Assembly: GCA_023055505.1 (NCBI GenBank)
Contig: JALIRH010000002.1
Span: 57,718,733-57,782,732 of the forward strand
DNA length: 64,000 nucleotides
Reading direction: 5' to 3'
Source: Callipepla californica brunnescens
Lineage: Eukaryota > Chordata > Aves > Galliformes > Odontophoridae
Below, one piece after another: positions 12,701 to 27,700 of this stretch. The notes under the pieces were generated by a model. That model did not search any database. It saw nothing but the letters and a program-made list of their open reading frames with translations, and was not told where the DNA came from. Within the stretch, counting starts at the first letter, position 1. Every line of letters starts with the position of its first letter. A program made the position numbers and the translations under genes.

Positions 12701-15700
12701 AGAGTCTGATTTACTGTTTCACTTTTAGCATTAAAAAAGAAAAAAAGCCTGTTTTCTCACAGTTGAGGATAAATTCATTAATATTAGTGAAGCACTGGGT
12801 ATTATTATCATGATAAGGGACCTAGAAAAGACTGGGAAAAATCAGTCATTCTGTATCTGTTGTAGGCTGTCAGATGACAAATTATAAACTAAGGCAAGGA
12901 TGTGACGTTAAAAATGCTGAAGAGGTGCTTCATTTCTCACAATGCACTGCTGAAATACAGTAACTTCCATGTCAAGTACAGCAGACCCTGAGCTACCTGG
13001 ATTTTGTCTAAAGTACCCATTTTCTAGAAGCACTCTTTGCACTTTTCTTACATAACCTAAAATACAGTACAGAGTGACAAATAACACCTATGGATTTCAG
13101 GTCTTGCAAACAGAATTAAGAGCCACCACAAAGACATTCACATGATCTTCTATGAGCTAGTCCCTCCCTCAGAAACTACGAAGGGCAAAACTAAACCACT
13201 TCAACCCAAATGGAGAATGTGAAAACTGGTTCACCTTTGAAAACAGAGCAAAGAGCCACCACTATTGTTACAGCAGAGATAAAGTGTTCAGAATGAGTTC
13301 TGCCCTCTTGCTGGTTGATGATTTTTTTCTTCTTTTCATTGCTGACCAAGGCAGATTTTTTCACAATGTAGATCTCTTTGTTTTGCATAGAGGACATCCT
13401 TGAGTATTAAGAACTTACAACCTTTCCTTGTGTGCTAAATGTCTGTTGGGAGTGCATCTACAGAAGTAAGTGACTACTTGTGCAATAATGATTCCGCACA
13501 ACGGAGTACAAGAATTTCAGCTTTTACAGCGGTACTTTTCCAGGAGCATGAAGAACAGAAGCGACTCCAGAAAATGGGGAACCATACAAAATACGTAATT
13601 TCAAACTAAGTGATGAGCACGCATTCACCATATTTTTTTTAAGCATCTGACACTTCCAACTGAAGTCAAAAGCACTTACAACATTCAGAGTTTAAGAACA
13701 GGATGCACAAAAATTCACCTGATCACATCGATCTTGGACTTCCTTCGTTTCTGTTCTCTCTCAGGGGTACTGTGCCACGTGAAGACCAATCTCCAGTCAA
13801 ATCCACCGATCTGTGGCTCACCAGCATTACCCAAGTACTCAAACGTATTCCAGTCAATAACATCAATAACAGGGCAGACGACAGCTGATTCCTCTTCTGC
13901 AATCCTAGCATGTTTTTAAAATAAGAAATAAACACATTAGGAGAGAACATATTACTTAGAGAAGCTTCTAACAGTTATTTCTAGATTGATTCATAGATTC
14001 ATAGATACATTAGGTTGGAAAGGACCTACAAGATCATCTAGTCCAACCATCCTCCTACCACCATCCCTACCCACTAAGCTCCTAAATCAAATCCCTTAGC
14101 ACCTTATCTAAACGCTTCTTCTACTAGAAAACTCTCTCAAAAGCTAGAGCTGCCAAGAAAAGAAAAGAAAACAATGGTTAACACCTAAACCAAAATTTTG
14201 CCCCATCTCAACTCATACTACAATATAAATTAAAAAAAGGACTACAAAAATAATCTATTTTTTTCTTCTTTTTTTATTTATATTTTTTATTTTTGGAAGA
14301 TGCCTTAGAATGGATTCAGGCATCTGGCAAGCACCATTCTTCCTGGACGTTGGAAGGGTGATATGCCAGATGGCTTTGATTACACATTCAGCACCTGGCT
14401 CAGCTGCCATATCCAACATCACAATCTTAACAAAAATGTCTGTTTTTTACAGGTAGCTGCTTCTGAGATATTGAGGAGAAAAGAAGAATGAAGTGAGATT
14501 TTTGAATCATATCAGAGCTGAAAATGTGTAATCTTTTGGCATGACCATTATTCTTCTCCAGGGACAAAAAAGATGGCTCTGTAGCCCTCAAAATCATAGT
14601 TTTTCTTATAAATATGATCATCTGCAAAAAGTTACAAGTTACACTAAACACTACCACAGTAATTTAAAAAGATGTTGTGAATTCAAAACAAAACATAACA
14701 AATGAAATTAGATCTCTAGTAGTGAAAATACCATGAAGATGGCCTCAAAAAACCCTAACACTACCAGACAGTTAAAAGGACAAGAAAGAGAGTTCTGCAG
14801 AATGACATCACTATCAGCAAGTCTGATCTAAAGATAGTTAAGATCTCTATCACTACCAGGAACATATCACAGCTGAGGACGCTCCTCGCAAACAGGCAAT
14901 CACAAGAAGACAAACTTCCTCCCATTTCTCAGTATCATTCAGGGTTTTATGAATTTCTTTCCAAAAGTATCTGCCCTTAGAAAAGGTAAGGAGATTCTTT
15001 GGCTTTGCCTCAAATTCTGGAAATGACTCTTTAACTACTACAAGAGATCACTTCAAGCACGTAAACTCAAGTTAAGGCTTTTCTCTTTAATCACTCTTTA
15101 TCAGTCTTCTCTACACTACTCTTAGACATCTCTGGTTAGTTCAAACACAAAGTGGCTTGCTTCACTTTGAGTCTTGTTTTAGTCCTGCATCTTCTGATTT
15201 ACACATTCCACATAAAGAGAAAAACTGAACACGACAGATGGTCAGACAAAACCTGATGTATCCATCATTCAAGGACAGTTCACTTCTCATGGGAATGTGA
15301 AGCCTAAAATCTGCAGGCTGAACAAGGGTCTCTGACTCTGTTACGCTCAGCTCTCTGAAATTAGAGCATTTTGTGGTGGCCAAATACCAGCAGATGACAT
15401 AAGTGGCTCCAGAGTGGTCTTGTCTGAGCTAAGAAAGATTGCCTTAGGCAATAAACAGTCCCTTCTCATTGCCACTGGGGAAATACAACACAGTTGTTTT
15501 CTTCTTAAAAATCACCCACTGAAGTGCTACTTGGCAAAGTGCACAAAAGGGTTTGTACAAACATTGTTATCTCCACTCTCACTTGCATAAAAGTTATGTA
15601 CAATACAATGCGAAGGACATAAACACAGAAAAAACTCCCAATCAAAAGCTTAGTTGTTCTAGAAGAGGAGAGAAAAATATGTATTTGGTACATGATTGCA

Positions 15701-18700
15701 GTTACAAATGGAATCAGATAACTGAAAAGCCACACTGACATACTGCTTCACATTTGAGCCTGAGCCATGCAAACAGCCGCTCAGAGATGGACATCTGAAG
15801 CTAGAGCAAAAAGGGCACAGGATCCAAGGCACATCCAGAGCTAACTTTTTACGGAAGGCAATGTATTACACTCACAATCACCTAAACACTTTCTCAAGAC
15901 TACCATCTAGTGGTTTGAAAAAACAGTGACTCGGTTGCCGTATGCTGCTTTTCAAGAGGACTGTCATTAAAACAATGCTTATTCTTTGATTTTCTTTACA
16001 TTTTTGTCTTTCTTCATGCTGTGCTGCTCAGTCAACCGAAATTTATCTGAACCATACCTGTCTTGAAATTTAGAAAAAAATAAGAATAAATATGACAACA
16101 TTAAGAAGAAGAAAATAGTTAGTCCAGATACGATTTCAAATGGACAATGGACTCTTGACAATCTCTCCCTGCTCTTGTGTAGTGCTAGATTTTCTAGCCT
16201 TTCTCTGAGGTCAAAGATATCTGAGAAGGCACCCTTACAGAATGCAAACCATACCACTGACCTTGGGAAAGGATCTTTTATTTATTTATTTTTAAATGTA
16301 TTTGAGAGAGCTGATTTCCTATATGCTATACTTAAGCAATCTGATTGAGGTACTGAAACCATCTGATAGTGATGGGGTGGTAGGCTGATGCAGTGAAGTA
16401 CTCCATTGGCTGAATATGCAGTAGGAAAAGTACTCTTCAAGGAGTTTTTTTGGCTACTGACTATGTATGGATAAAGCATAATGTAAATATTTGTACCATT
16501 CAACTAGTGTTCTGTGTTCTTGGTTTTGTGGAGTTTGGGATTTTTTTGCCATTTTTCCCCCCAAACTTCTTTATTATTAATGAAGTTTTGGAAACGATGC
16601 AGATCTGATAGATGAGAAACAACAGAAGTTCAAATTACAGCATCCCAGCACGGTTGGTGTGCTGACATACCATTAATTCCTCTCTACTCTACCTACTCCA
16701 TGATGCTTTGTATCACAGTTTGGAATGACGGCCTAGCTCATCTTTAGACAAGGAAGACAGAATTTATTTCCTTTTTTCTGTGTACCTTGTCCTGAAAGAA
16801 AAGATGACAGGGCCCGCATCTTTTGAAATGATCTTACCCACCACCCAGGCTGATATCCACATTTCTCAAGGCAATTTCATAACTAGGGGTGGCCTCTCCT
16901 CCTGAAGACAAGGTTTTTCTCCTTTGAAGAAAAAAAGCTACCTGGCCCACACAGAAAACAAACAAACAAACAACTCTTCATGCTCCAGATTTCTATTTTC
17001 TAGCTCTCTGCCAGGAGAAAAATATTTCCATTGCCTGAGGCACCAGACTGCGATAACCTCAGACAAAAGTCTTTGAAGAGTGATTTTTCCCCTGCAAAGC
17101 ACAGGAATGTGCTAAAATGACTTTTTTCCTACTGCCCCAGGACAAACTCTGGATAGTGCAGTAACTACCTTTCTAGAAGTGGTTCCAGCCAGCCCTCGTG
17201 GCATTCACAGTGGCAGTCCAGGAAGGTCAGGATGTCCCCTTTGGCTATAGAAGCCCCCAGCAGTCGAGCTCGAACCAGTCCTTCCCTCTTGTTGGCACGG
17301 ATAAGGCGCACCTTGCGTAAGCCAGCAACGTAATTTTCCAAAGGCTCCTTTAAATGATCTGTAATGACAACAGAAAAACATATATACAGTTCTGTAATGA
17401 CAGGTTTATGGTATGTTAAAGAATGCAGTTTTTTGAGTGTTATATAATATAGTTGGTGCTTTAGAGATGCTTGCATTTGGAACTTTGATTCTAACACTGT
17501 CTACATAAAGAAAGGATAAGGACAGACAAAAACTCGTTACTTTTAAATGCTTCATATTTGCTGTTTCTCACTTCCAAATTGTTAATTTTGTCTCAGATGT
17601 GAAGGTTTTGCCATATAAGATTTTAATCTTAACACAATTCACCTGTGATAGAAAATGACAGCACTGTTACATGTTCCACAATTCACACAAAACCACACAA
17701 TGCAGATGCTCCTTACTATAACTGACACCAACACAACCTTGGACCAATTGAAACGTGCTCAATCGAGCACAGGTGAAATGCTCCAACAAGGCTTCAGTTA
17801 TGCATGTGTGGAAGCACTCGCACTGCAACAAAGCAAACTTGCCCAATTCAAAATTCAATTTGGTCCAGGACTTGAAATTTTCAATGGCTTCCAAAAGACA
17901 AAGCATTTCTAGCTAAGATACCTCTGTCACAGAATTTAATGGTGTGTTACCAGATGAGCAGATCTTTTTGACTAGATGACAACAATAAATAAATAATACA
18001 GAAGGACGAAACAAAATCAACATTATTTAAAATTATCCTTTGTACCTTTGTCACTGTAATCATCCACAAGGATAACTTCTTCTAAAAGTATATCTGGAGA
18101 TGTCTCAAGAACACTATGAACAGTTCGCAGAAGTGTTGACCAAGCCTCATTATAGAAAGCTATTACAACTGAGGTTTTGGGCAGGCTATAGTAGTCATAC
18201 TTCTTCTCTTTGCACCTGTAAGCGAGGGGACAACAGTTAGCACAAGTGCACAAACACTCGTCAGTGTTCAGAAAACTACTGCCAAATTAATAGTTCATAT
18301 CTGCACAAAAAGAATATACACAGGAACTTAACACAACTGTGAGTACACGGAGTAGTCATGCAAATACTTTTAGAAAAGGAGAATTAAAAATATGAAGTAT
18401 GGTAAAAACAGCATAAACTATGGATAACCTGTATTTTGGAAAATAAAACGTGTGCCAGACAGTAAAAATGTAACTGTGAAGAAACAGTAACATATAAAGG
18501 GAGAAAAAAAACCACACCAGTAATGTAACTATGAAATATGTACTCCAAAGCATAATTTGGGAAGACCACAGAACTGCCAAGATATAATAGTGAAATCATA
18601 AAAACATGGTTATAAAAATGCACGGTTTTGGCTCTGTGGAGAGCCAGCATGTTTGCAAACCTTAGGGACTAAGTTCCAGAATGGATCTCCTATAAATGTA

Positions 18701-21700
18701 TACATATATATGAACTTCTCCAAATGAACATAAGGATGCCAAGGGAATTTCAGATGAGCCAAGCATATAAGGATTCCCCTCGTCTGAAAGAATTTTAAAT
18801 TAATGACAGTTTTTAGCACGGTTGTTCCCCCTTCCCTCAAGCAGCATACAAAGTTTTACTACCCTGCAACAGAAGTGGTTTAGAGATCCAAGAGGCTCCC
18901 TGTGCCTCCAGCTTACTGCCTGGAAGATGAGAGGGGCAGAAGGACACATTTCTGTACATCACCGGGTACCAACGTGTACCACAGCATGTAGGGCATTCCT
19001 CACATCAAGACAGGTTATCAGTAGTTGTCCAAAATCCAATGATGGGAGAAAGCAGAACTGACCAGGAGCAAGTGTGACAACAAAATCCGTAAGTCCCATT
19101 TAGGAGAGGAAAAATGTCTCAAAACACACAGACAATGATATGAAAACTGCTTACCCAGACTGCAGTAAGACTACAACTACTGACTGCAATGCTGCTGTGA
19201 CAGCACTTACACGAGACTTCTTATAGATTCATATAAAGATAGATAGTACTTATTAAGATTTGGGGTGTAGTAAGAGGGGTAAATACATCTAAAATTACGA
19301 TTCTTAAGAGAAAAAAAAAAGTAAAAGTATGTGAGTATTTTCGTAATAAATACTTCAAAATGAGGAAGCAAAGAGGAAAAATGATAATTGGGTGGAGGAG
19401 GAGCACAGATGTGTGCTTCTCAAACATGACAGGAATGCTATGTAACAGCATTCATTTTATATGAGATATACATGTATACACACAAACATGCACACACACA
19501 CTGAAGAACAAAAGTGCACATCCCTCCAGGCCATAGCAGTGCTAAGACACACTGCATGCAGACAGCTGCCTCACACTTGAGGCTGGTGATAGAAGTCATT
19601 TATTTTGCCAAATATTTGCAAAAGTAATATTTTATTTCATTTTATTTTTTTTTTCTCTAAGAGCAGTACAGAAAAACCAACCACATGAATCCAAATTTAG
19701 AAATACATATTTTCTTTAGCCTGCTGTAATTATGCTCATTACTGCCAGGAAAAAAAAATCCTGTTATATATCACAATCACTTGCGCTAGGTAATTTCAGT
19801 TCATTTCTTGACGGAAACAGGATCATTACCTGCACATTTTAGAAAATGCAAGGAAAGAAGAAATAAATACGAGAAAATCTCCAGGGAAGTTTTCTCTGGA
19901 AAAGGTCTCAAAAAGATTCATGGAATATTAAAGTTGCATTCCCTAATGCAAAAAGGGAAAAGAAATCCAAAAGGTCCAAAGAAGCTTATAAGCCTAATTA
20001 TAGATTAAAGACTTCAATGAATTTGCCTGAAAATCACATGCTGGAGACAGGAAACATAATTTGGCAAAGAACAAAACAGTCCCCAGACTGCTCCTGATTC
20101 ATCGTGCATTGCTGCCTCCTCCATCAAGTGCTACAGAGGCTGTGGAAAAAAGTCAGACTCATATGGAACAGACCAGAGCCCATACTTCTTTGGTTTCTGA
20201 AGTCAAGAAAGAGGCTAAAAGGAAAAGCACTGTGTCATGATGAACGATTTGCTACCAGTACGGTGAGGAGGAGGGCTGGCTCCTCAGGCTGCCTGTGCCT
20301 CCTCTCTGTACCCCTAACAGGAATGTCTCTGTAACCTGTTGGCATATTCCAACATGCAGAGCACTACCAAGTTCACCTTCTTAGTGCATTATGTTTGTTT
20401 GTGGGAAGAAACAATTGCCACATATGCAGTAACTAACATTTTGCAACTTAAAAAAAAAAAAAAAAATCATCGTTCAGCTACTAAGCAAATCTGCACATTC
20501 ACCTTTTCTCTCATTAAAGAGGATACGTATCCACACAAAATGCTGACACCTAAAAAGAATCTTAAAAAAGAAAAGACCGCATATAGGAAACCCAACATCA
20601 AAACTAGTGGTCATTTCTCTTTTCCAAAGCCTACTTACAGCAGAACCATCTTCACAGTGCATCATCTGTATTCATCCTTGAAAGCTTCCAGATGTATTTT
20701 TATTCCCCGTGTGTCACCCAAGTATCCAAGAATCTGTTTTCTATGTGAATCATTTCACTCCTACTTTGGGTTATTGAGAAAAACAAACCCAAGTCAGTTA
20801 CAATATGTCATTAAAATGACAGGGAAGATATAAGCTAGTGACAGTAGTCCAAAAATATGTTTTTGCAGCTAGAGAACGTATATTTATACGATCTATACTG
20901 CAAGCTGCTTTCAGTTCCCGACTAAAGCCTGCGTTAGTGACACCCCTGAATGCCCAGCACTGAACCGGCCCAGGACGGGTGCCGTGATAGGAGCAGATTA
21001 ACCATGCCTCATGGCAGCCAACTGAAGGCCCAGTGCAATCCTTTAGCCAGTTCCGTGTGTCTGTGAAGTCAATCCCTCTCACCCTTCTCAGGATATTTAT
21101 CCAGGATAGACAAACAGGCCTTCCTAGGCCCACACCTCTCCTCTGTCAATAGAGGTTTAATTGCAGAGCAGACGCTTCATTTTCCATTGCTAAAGTTAAG
21201 TGAGAGGAAAGTACCCACAGTTCCTACTGCTGGCTGGTACACCACCCAGAATCTTGTCATCACAACCACCAAGCAGTACACAGAAACGCCTTGTAAGCAT
21301 AAAGAAATGAGCTGCTTGCAAATTTGACATTTCTAAGCATGGAAAATGAACACAATAGCTCTGCCAAGCGAATTCCAATACATCACACAAATACTCTCAT
21401 TACCTTATTCAACTACAGGAATTTGATTTTGTTTATACTTACAAGCACTATATATATTTTAAAACCCAATGAAGTTTAAAAAGAATGTATGGGAGAGAGT
21501 TCACTTGCTTCAGGAAAGTAAATGTCTCTTAGTCCAGCTGATTTTGAAAAGAAAATTGTAAGACACCGGGATCGATCACTGAGAAAAAATGATGTAAATT
21601 CTAATGGTATTTAGTCAAGAATTTTTATATTCCTGATGGGAAGAGAGAGGATAATGCTGGTACACGTCTTTCTTTCAGTAAGCACAAACTTAAAACCACG

Positions 21701-24700
21701 TTCACTGTATTCTACTTCTCCTGGATCTTTTCCTACTGCATCTACTCAAACATCTAACTTCCCCAAATGAAACCAAAACCAACGCTACTAAAGATGCATC
21801 ACCATACATCAAAGGTCTCTTGAGGTTTCGGATTTATCCTTCTACACTGCATCTGCAATTTACTGTCTAACTGAGACTGTGAGACTGACGGGTTTAATAA
21901 TTTAACCTTGGCATCTACTACGCTACAAATTTTTTTGTTAGTAAGCACTGCAATAGGTTATTTATTAGAAACTAAAGAGACATCAGGCAGGAAGTGCCTA
22001 AACAAAATTCAATGGGCTATTCTGGAGAACATTTGTGTCAATTAATGTAATTACTCAATTTATTTCAGTGTAAGGAGCTGTTCTCAGAGATGTGTATCTA
22101 TAAGCAGGGAGAGAAAGCGTAAATGCGTGTACAGCAGGCATGCTGCCATGACTTAAGTAGGGTTGCTGACACGCTTCAGTGCGAGACATTTCCAAATTGT
22201 ATGTTCTACATGTCCAGCCACTTGTATTTTAAGAAAGGAAAAAAAAGTACCTGAAAGTTTTCAGAAATTTGTTAGGAATACAGCCTGCTCACAAACTGTT
22301 TTAAGATTTTGTAAAGATATACTTCTCTTTTAGAATTAACAGACTTGAACATTTTTAAATGGAAAAAAGAAAGTTATGTGGTGGAAATCATGATGTTGCA
22401 ATTATTGTCTGCTCTCTGCATCAGTACAACCCCTCTAGACTGCTGACATTTAAATTTGCTCTCTACATTTTTAATATGAATTCCCAAAACCATAGGGAAG
22501 CTCAAGATTCTTCAGCTGTTCTCAACAACTAATTTGAAGATGGCTAAGGTGTGGAATTAAAAGGTGATGTCCATTTAGTGACAGGTGTGCTCAACAGCAG
22601 CACTCTGTGGGCTCTGAGAAACTACAGCTGATCTGCATCCACTGCAACATCTGTGGGCATCCAAATCCACTTTCTTCTTCACTTCCACTCCATAAACTGC
22701 AGAGGTACTGATGTGAGAGCCTGGTAAGACAAAATGCCTCCCAAAGGCAGAGGATTAAACTGTGCTGGGGCACTGCTCTCCCTCTCCCTCTCCTTCCCCG
22801 CCAGCCATGAGCACCTTCTCAGCACAACACAGAGTGCAGCCCTGCTTTCTGAGCCAACCTGCACTGCTACCCAGGCTGTAACCTCCTCCAGGATGAACCT
22901 GAGCTCTCCTTAGGTGAGTGGATAAAATCTGTAAGTCAAAAGCCACACAGCTCTATTAAATCCAAATCTGGATGTGTAAGCGCATGTTTTCAATGCAATT
23001 AAAGGTTATAAATCAGGTTACTCTTGTCTTCTCCAAACATCACCTAACATTTCACCCTAATACATTTTCTCAGATGAAAGAACCTCGACAGAAGTGCCAG
23101 TTCTGCTTAAAAATTAAGAAGCCTCAAGGCCTTATCCAAGCAAGGAATGCAAAGACTGCACTTGCTTCTGCACACCTCCGCACACATTATGGAAGGTGTG
23201 TCTTGCTCTGCTTAGCAAACCAGAGAGCCTCAAGCTGCTGATAACTGCCAGGATGGCCAAACTGGGCAAGGCTGAAATGAGTCAACAGGGCAAGCCAGAG
23301 ATAGGGCCAGACCCCTCATTACCTGCTCCCCTCTGGAATAAACCATGATGCAAAGATCTCACCCCTTCCCCCAGAGTACAGCACAGTCTGTGAGGCTGTA
23401 ATACAATCAGGTGCTAAAATCCACTAATTTAAAAAATATCCAGAGATTCTTCTGTCCAGCTTGTATTCCCTACAGTCTTCTAAGAAGCCTATAGAAGTTC
23501 TAGCTCAGATTTTGGATGTAGGTAAGAAGGCATTTCTGCATGGGTACATAAGAATTTATTTTTTTAATTTTGCTGATTTGAAACTACGTTACACTTCGTT
23601 CAAATGGTTACCTGTGCTTGTAATCTTCTTCCTAAAACTGTGAGAAACACTTAATGTTTGTACTGAGCTGTAAAATTTCACGCACCTACATTCAAAAACT
23701 TACTTGTAGGTGAAAACTGTATGATTTGATACACCTAAACTGAAAAAAAATATATACTTTTAGGTGAGTAATTCGATTTGAGACAAGAAAAACAATTTGC
23801 AAGGTAACACAGTAGCTGAAAGTCATTGTAACCATCACTGGCAGCAGGGTGCGGATGCACCTGGACTTTTGAGACATAGCATGTATTGAAATCACAGTGC
23901 TGGGGAAAAAAAATGAGAGAGAAGAAAAAAAACATGCTTTGTGCTTAACTGTCACTGATCTGGAAACTGTGTCGTATTAAAATGAAACCAACCAAGCAGT
24001 CATCTAGAGGTCAGAGGAAGCTGAGGAACTCTGTAAGAAGCTGGAAAGGAAAATGGTCAAGAAATAACACTGTCAGATCTACTGGAAAATGTGGGAGGGT
24101 GACTATTAAATAAAAGCAAAATGATAAAGAGCCCCTTCCAACCCAAACCACTGTATGATTCTATAAAGAAAACTGGCACATTTTTAGGGAAGATAGGGAA
24201 CAGTATCTCAAAAACAGTAAGATATACAAAAATACCAAAGCATGTGTAAACTAGAATACCAAAGCACTCATGGAAGCATTGCTGTGTTCTGTACTGCTGC
24301 AAAACACAAGCTTGCTAATTTAAACCAACCAACCAAACAAAACAGTAATGCTGCAGATGTATTACTCCTCTACATAACCACAGGAGGAAGGAACGAGAAA
24401 CCCCAGTCACACGCTGCTGTGTGGGTCCAAAGCCTACTTACAAATGTGAAGAATCCTGCAAACTAATGATAAAGTAACAACTAGAAGGCATTAAGACCAA
24501 CGTAGTTAAATGGCAATATAATTTATTGAATTACTTATACCCAATTATCTCTTCCAAAAAAAAAAAAAAAAAAATCAGAGGAAGAAAACAAACAAACAAA
24601 TAAACAAAAAAACCCCACAAACACCAAAATGACAACCATAGTGTTATGAAGATAGCAAAAGCATATACAGCTACAAGTGTTTTATGCAAAACATTTGCCT

Positions 24701-27700
24701 GTATGTAGAAATATTGTCTGTTTGGACTCTGCTCAGCTGTAAAGCATGGACATATCTACAGCAAATGAAGACTGCATGCAAATGCTGCATGCATAGGGAA
24801 GGAGTGTGCCTTGCAGCTCAAGCTTCTGCAGATAAGCATGCCATAGAGTCCACTTTCAGTGCTGTAAAATGTGATTGCTGTTTTTTATCTGTCATCTAAA
24901 GATACTGGAAAATGTGGGACACTTATGGAAGCAGCCAGGGTACTGGAGAGAAAAGCCCTAGACGCTACTGCAGCAGGTGAGGCTCCTGGAAACAGCAGCT
25001 TGCCCATCACACCCAGATGCTGTCACTTCATTCAGTCACTAAGGTTTGAAAAGACCTCCAGAACCACCTAGCCCAACCATCAACCCACCACCACAACACA
25101 CACTAAAGCATCTCAGTGCCACATCTACCCAAAGCTGAAGATGGAGAACAGCCAGTCTCAAGGACTGCTCTTTTATTTGCCAGCAAAATACTACTAGTCA
25201 TGCAGCCTATGGAATTGGGTATGCACAGCACAGTAAACAAAACAAAGCACAGTACCAAGACAAGTTGTGTGAGACTCAAATCCAAGAACAGGCAGAAAAA
25301 GTAGTTTTACAGGTTGGAAAAACTTCCCACAAAACTGTTGCTTTAAACTCAGGGATAACATAGAAACATGGAATCATAGAATGGTCTGGGTTGGAAGGGA
25401 CCTTTACCATCACCTAGTTCCAATCCCCTGTTATAGGCAGGGACACCTCCCCCTAGATCAGGTTGCTCAAAGCCCCATCCAGCCTGGCTTTCAACGGTTC
25501 CAAAGAGGGGGCATTCACACCTGCTCCAGTGTCTTACAACCCTCACAGCAAGCATTTCTTCCTAGTATCTAGTCTAAATCTACCCTCTACCAGTTTAAAA
25601 CCATTTCCCCTCATCCTATTGCCACATGCCTTTATGAAACATTCCTCCCCAGCTTTCCTGTAGCCCCCCTTTAGGTACTGTAAAGTCCTCCCAGAGCCTT
25701 CTTCCAGGCTGAAGAGCCCCAGCTCTCTCAGCCTGTCCTCATAGAGGAGGTGCTCCAGCCCTCTGATCATCTTCATGGCCCTCTTCATGGTCCCTTCTAG
25801 ACCTACTCCAACAGCTTCATGTCCTACAGGCACAAAGAGCAACAGTAATAGAGGAAACTATCTGTGTATTTAAACACTAACACATACATACTTAAAACAA
25901 GCCTTCTCTCCACAACACAGAATCTCAAATTAAAAAACAAACTTCTAAACTTTTTTATAGCTGACAATTATTATGCAGACCATTTCCAGGGTTTTGGGGG
26001 GGTTCCGTGGTGACTCAAAATCATTTGTCAGGTAGGCAAAGATGAGAAAGACAACTCCATCAGCTTGTGAGGACAGGAGGAATGAGGCCCAAGGGCTTAT
26101 TCAGGCTTACACCGTGAATGACAGAACTAAGTGCCAAGTATGTGAAAAATGCTGAGTCAGCACAAAAGTGCCTCTCCCTGCCTTCCTCCTTTTGTAACTA
26201 GTCAGGCAAAAGAAGGCTCATGTGATTACATGGAAACCATCTCCGAAATGAATGTGCAAAGAGCTCTGATCACAAGAAATAGAGCCTTCCTCCTCCCAGA
26301 AAGGTAGAGCGTCTAAAACCATGAACAACCCTTGAGAATGGTTCCGAATTTAAAAGAACCCCTGCAGAAAAACTGGAAATGCGTTTTTCATTCATTGAGT
26401 GAGTTTGCCCAAGTGAACAATAGATGTCTGGAAGAAAATTTGTCTCAAGATGACTGGGGGAAAAAAAATTCACCATGGCCCTGAAGAGGTGCCCAGTGAG
26501 GCTGCTGAGGACTCAGCCTTGGGCACCTTCCAAATTGGACCTAACAAGGAAGACATGCAGCAACACACTCTGACGCTGAAGAGACACTGAAGAATTTGAC
26601 CCAACCTGTTACTCCACGGTCCTATCATGTATTTTGTACCTTGCCTTTTACAAACTTTATCGCTGTTTCATAATTTCCTGGCAAATTGTACATCCTTGTT
26701 TACAATACTTTAACCAAAAGAGTACTTCTTCATAGGTTGATTTTTATGTATATGCATATACTCATAGTTCTAGCTGTCAACAGAACTAAAAAGCTTCTGT
26801 GTGACAAAACACAGTATTGTTAGATGCTGATGACAAGCCAAGACAGTTAAAGGAAGCAGCAACTGTCCAAAGGAAATGACAGCAGTTGTCACCTTCTCCA
26901 GCTCTCTAATTCAAGAGAAAAAGAATCAGTTCTCAGAATAACATGTTATGGTAGTCCGTGAGAACAACAAGGAATAAAGGTCTAAACACTTACATTGGGA
27001 AGCATGTATTAGCAGGAAAAGCATCTCATGCTGAAGAAACTTTATAATAAAGTACATACCATCTGATACATTTCATAATCAAATATGACATAATTTTGAG
27101 GGCTAAACTCAGACCATATTCCTCTTCCTGCTAGTGACTGCTGGACAACAGTGAACACTTTCACAGCTCCCTTTCACTTTTTATCAGTAACTATTGCCAC
27201 ACTTCTGGTCCGACAACATACAGCAGTGGGAAAAATCTGTGTCACCTATTTCTGATAAAGCAACACCTTGTATCCATAATTTTGCAGAGCAGGTTAAAGG
27301 CTTACTAGTTTAGATATTCTGAATCTTACTAGTCAGAATTCTGTTTGGATTTACAGAGCAAGGTGGTGGCTCAAGGTGCTTCATCCTCCTTATGCATCAA
27401 GCTAATTCCTTTCACTTGACATTTCAATCCATATAGCCTCTAATGTTGCACTGAAAAGCAATGAATTTTCTGGTGGTACAGGCTTACGGATACCTTCCTT
27501 AATACTTTTGGGTTTATTTTGGACCTGGATTTCTTCCCTCTTAACAAAGGTAGTAATATCTTTATTGCAAAACTGTCTTTGGGGAAATTTTTTACATTTG
27601 CTGTGTGAGTTGGATAAATGTTCTGTGATACTTCTGCCATAATTTATATTTAACTGTGTGGAAATACATGAACAACTTCAGCGTACCAGTAGATAGATAC

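Noticed and set aside
20339..20833. 164-codon plus-strand frame in GALNT12 intron 1.
   Set aside because: It runs through a poly-A tract (poly-Lys) and reads like random AT-rich DNA.
25349..25842. Several 60-99 codon frames on both strands.
   Set aside because: All lie within a CR1 3' region.
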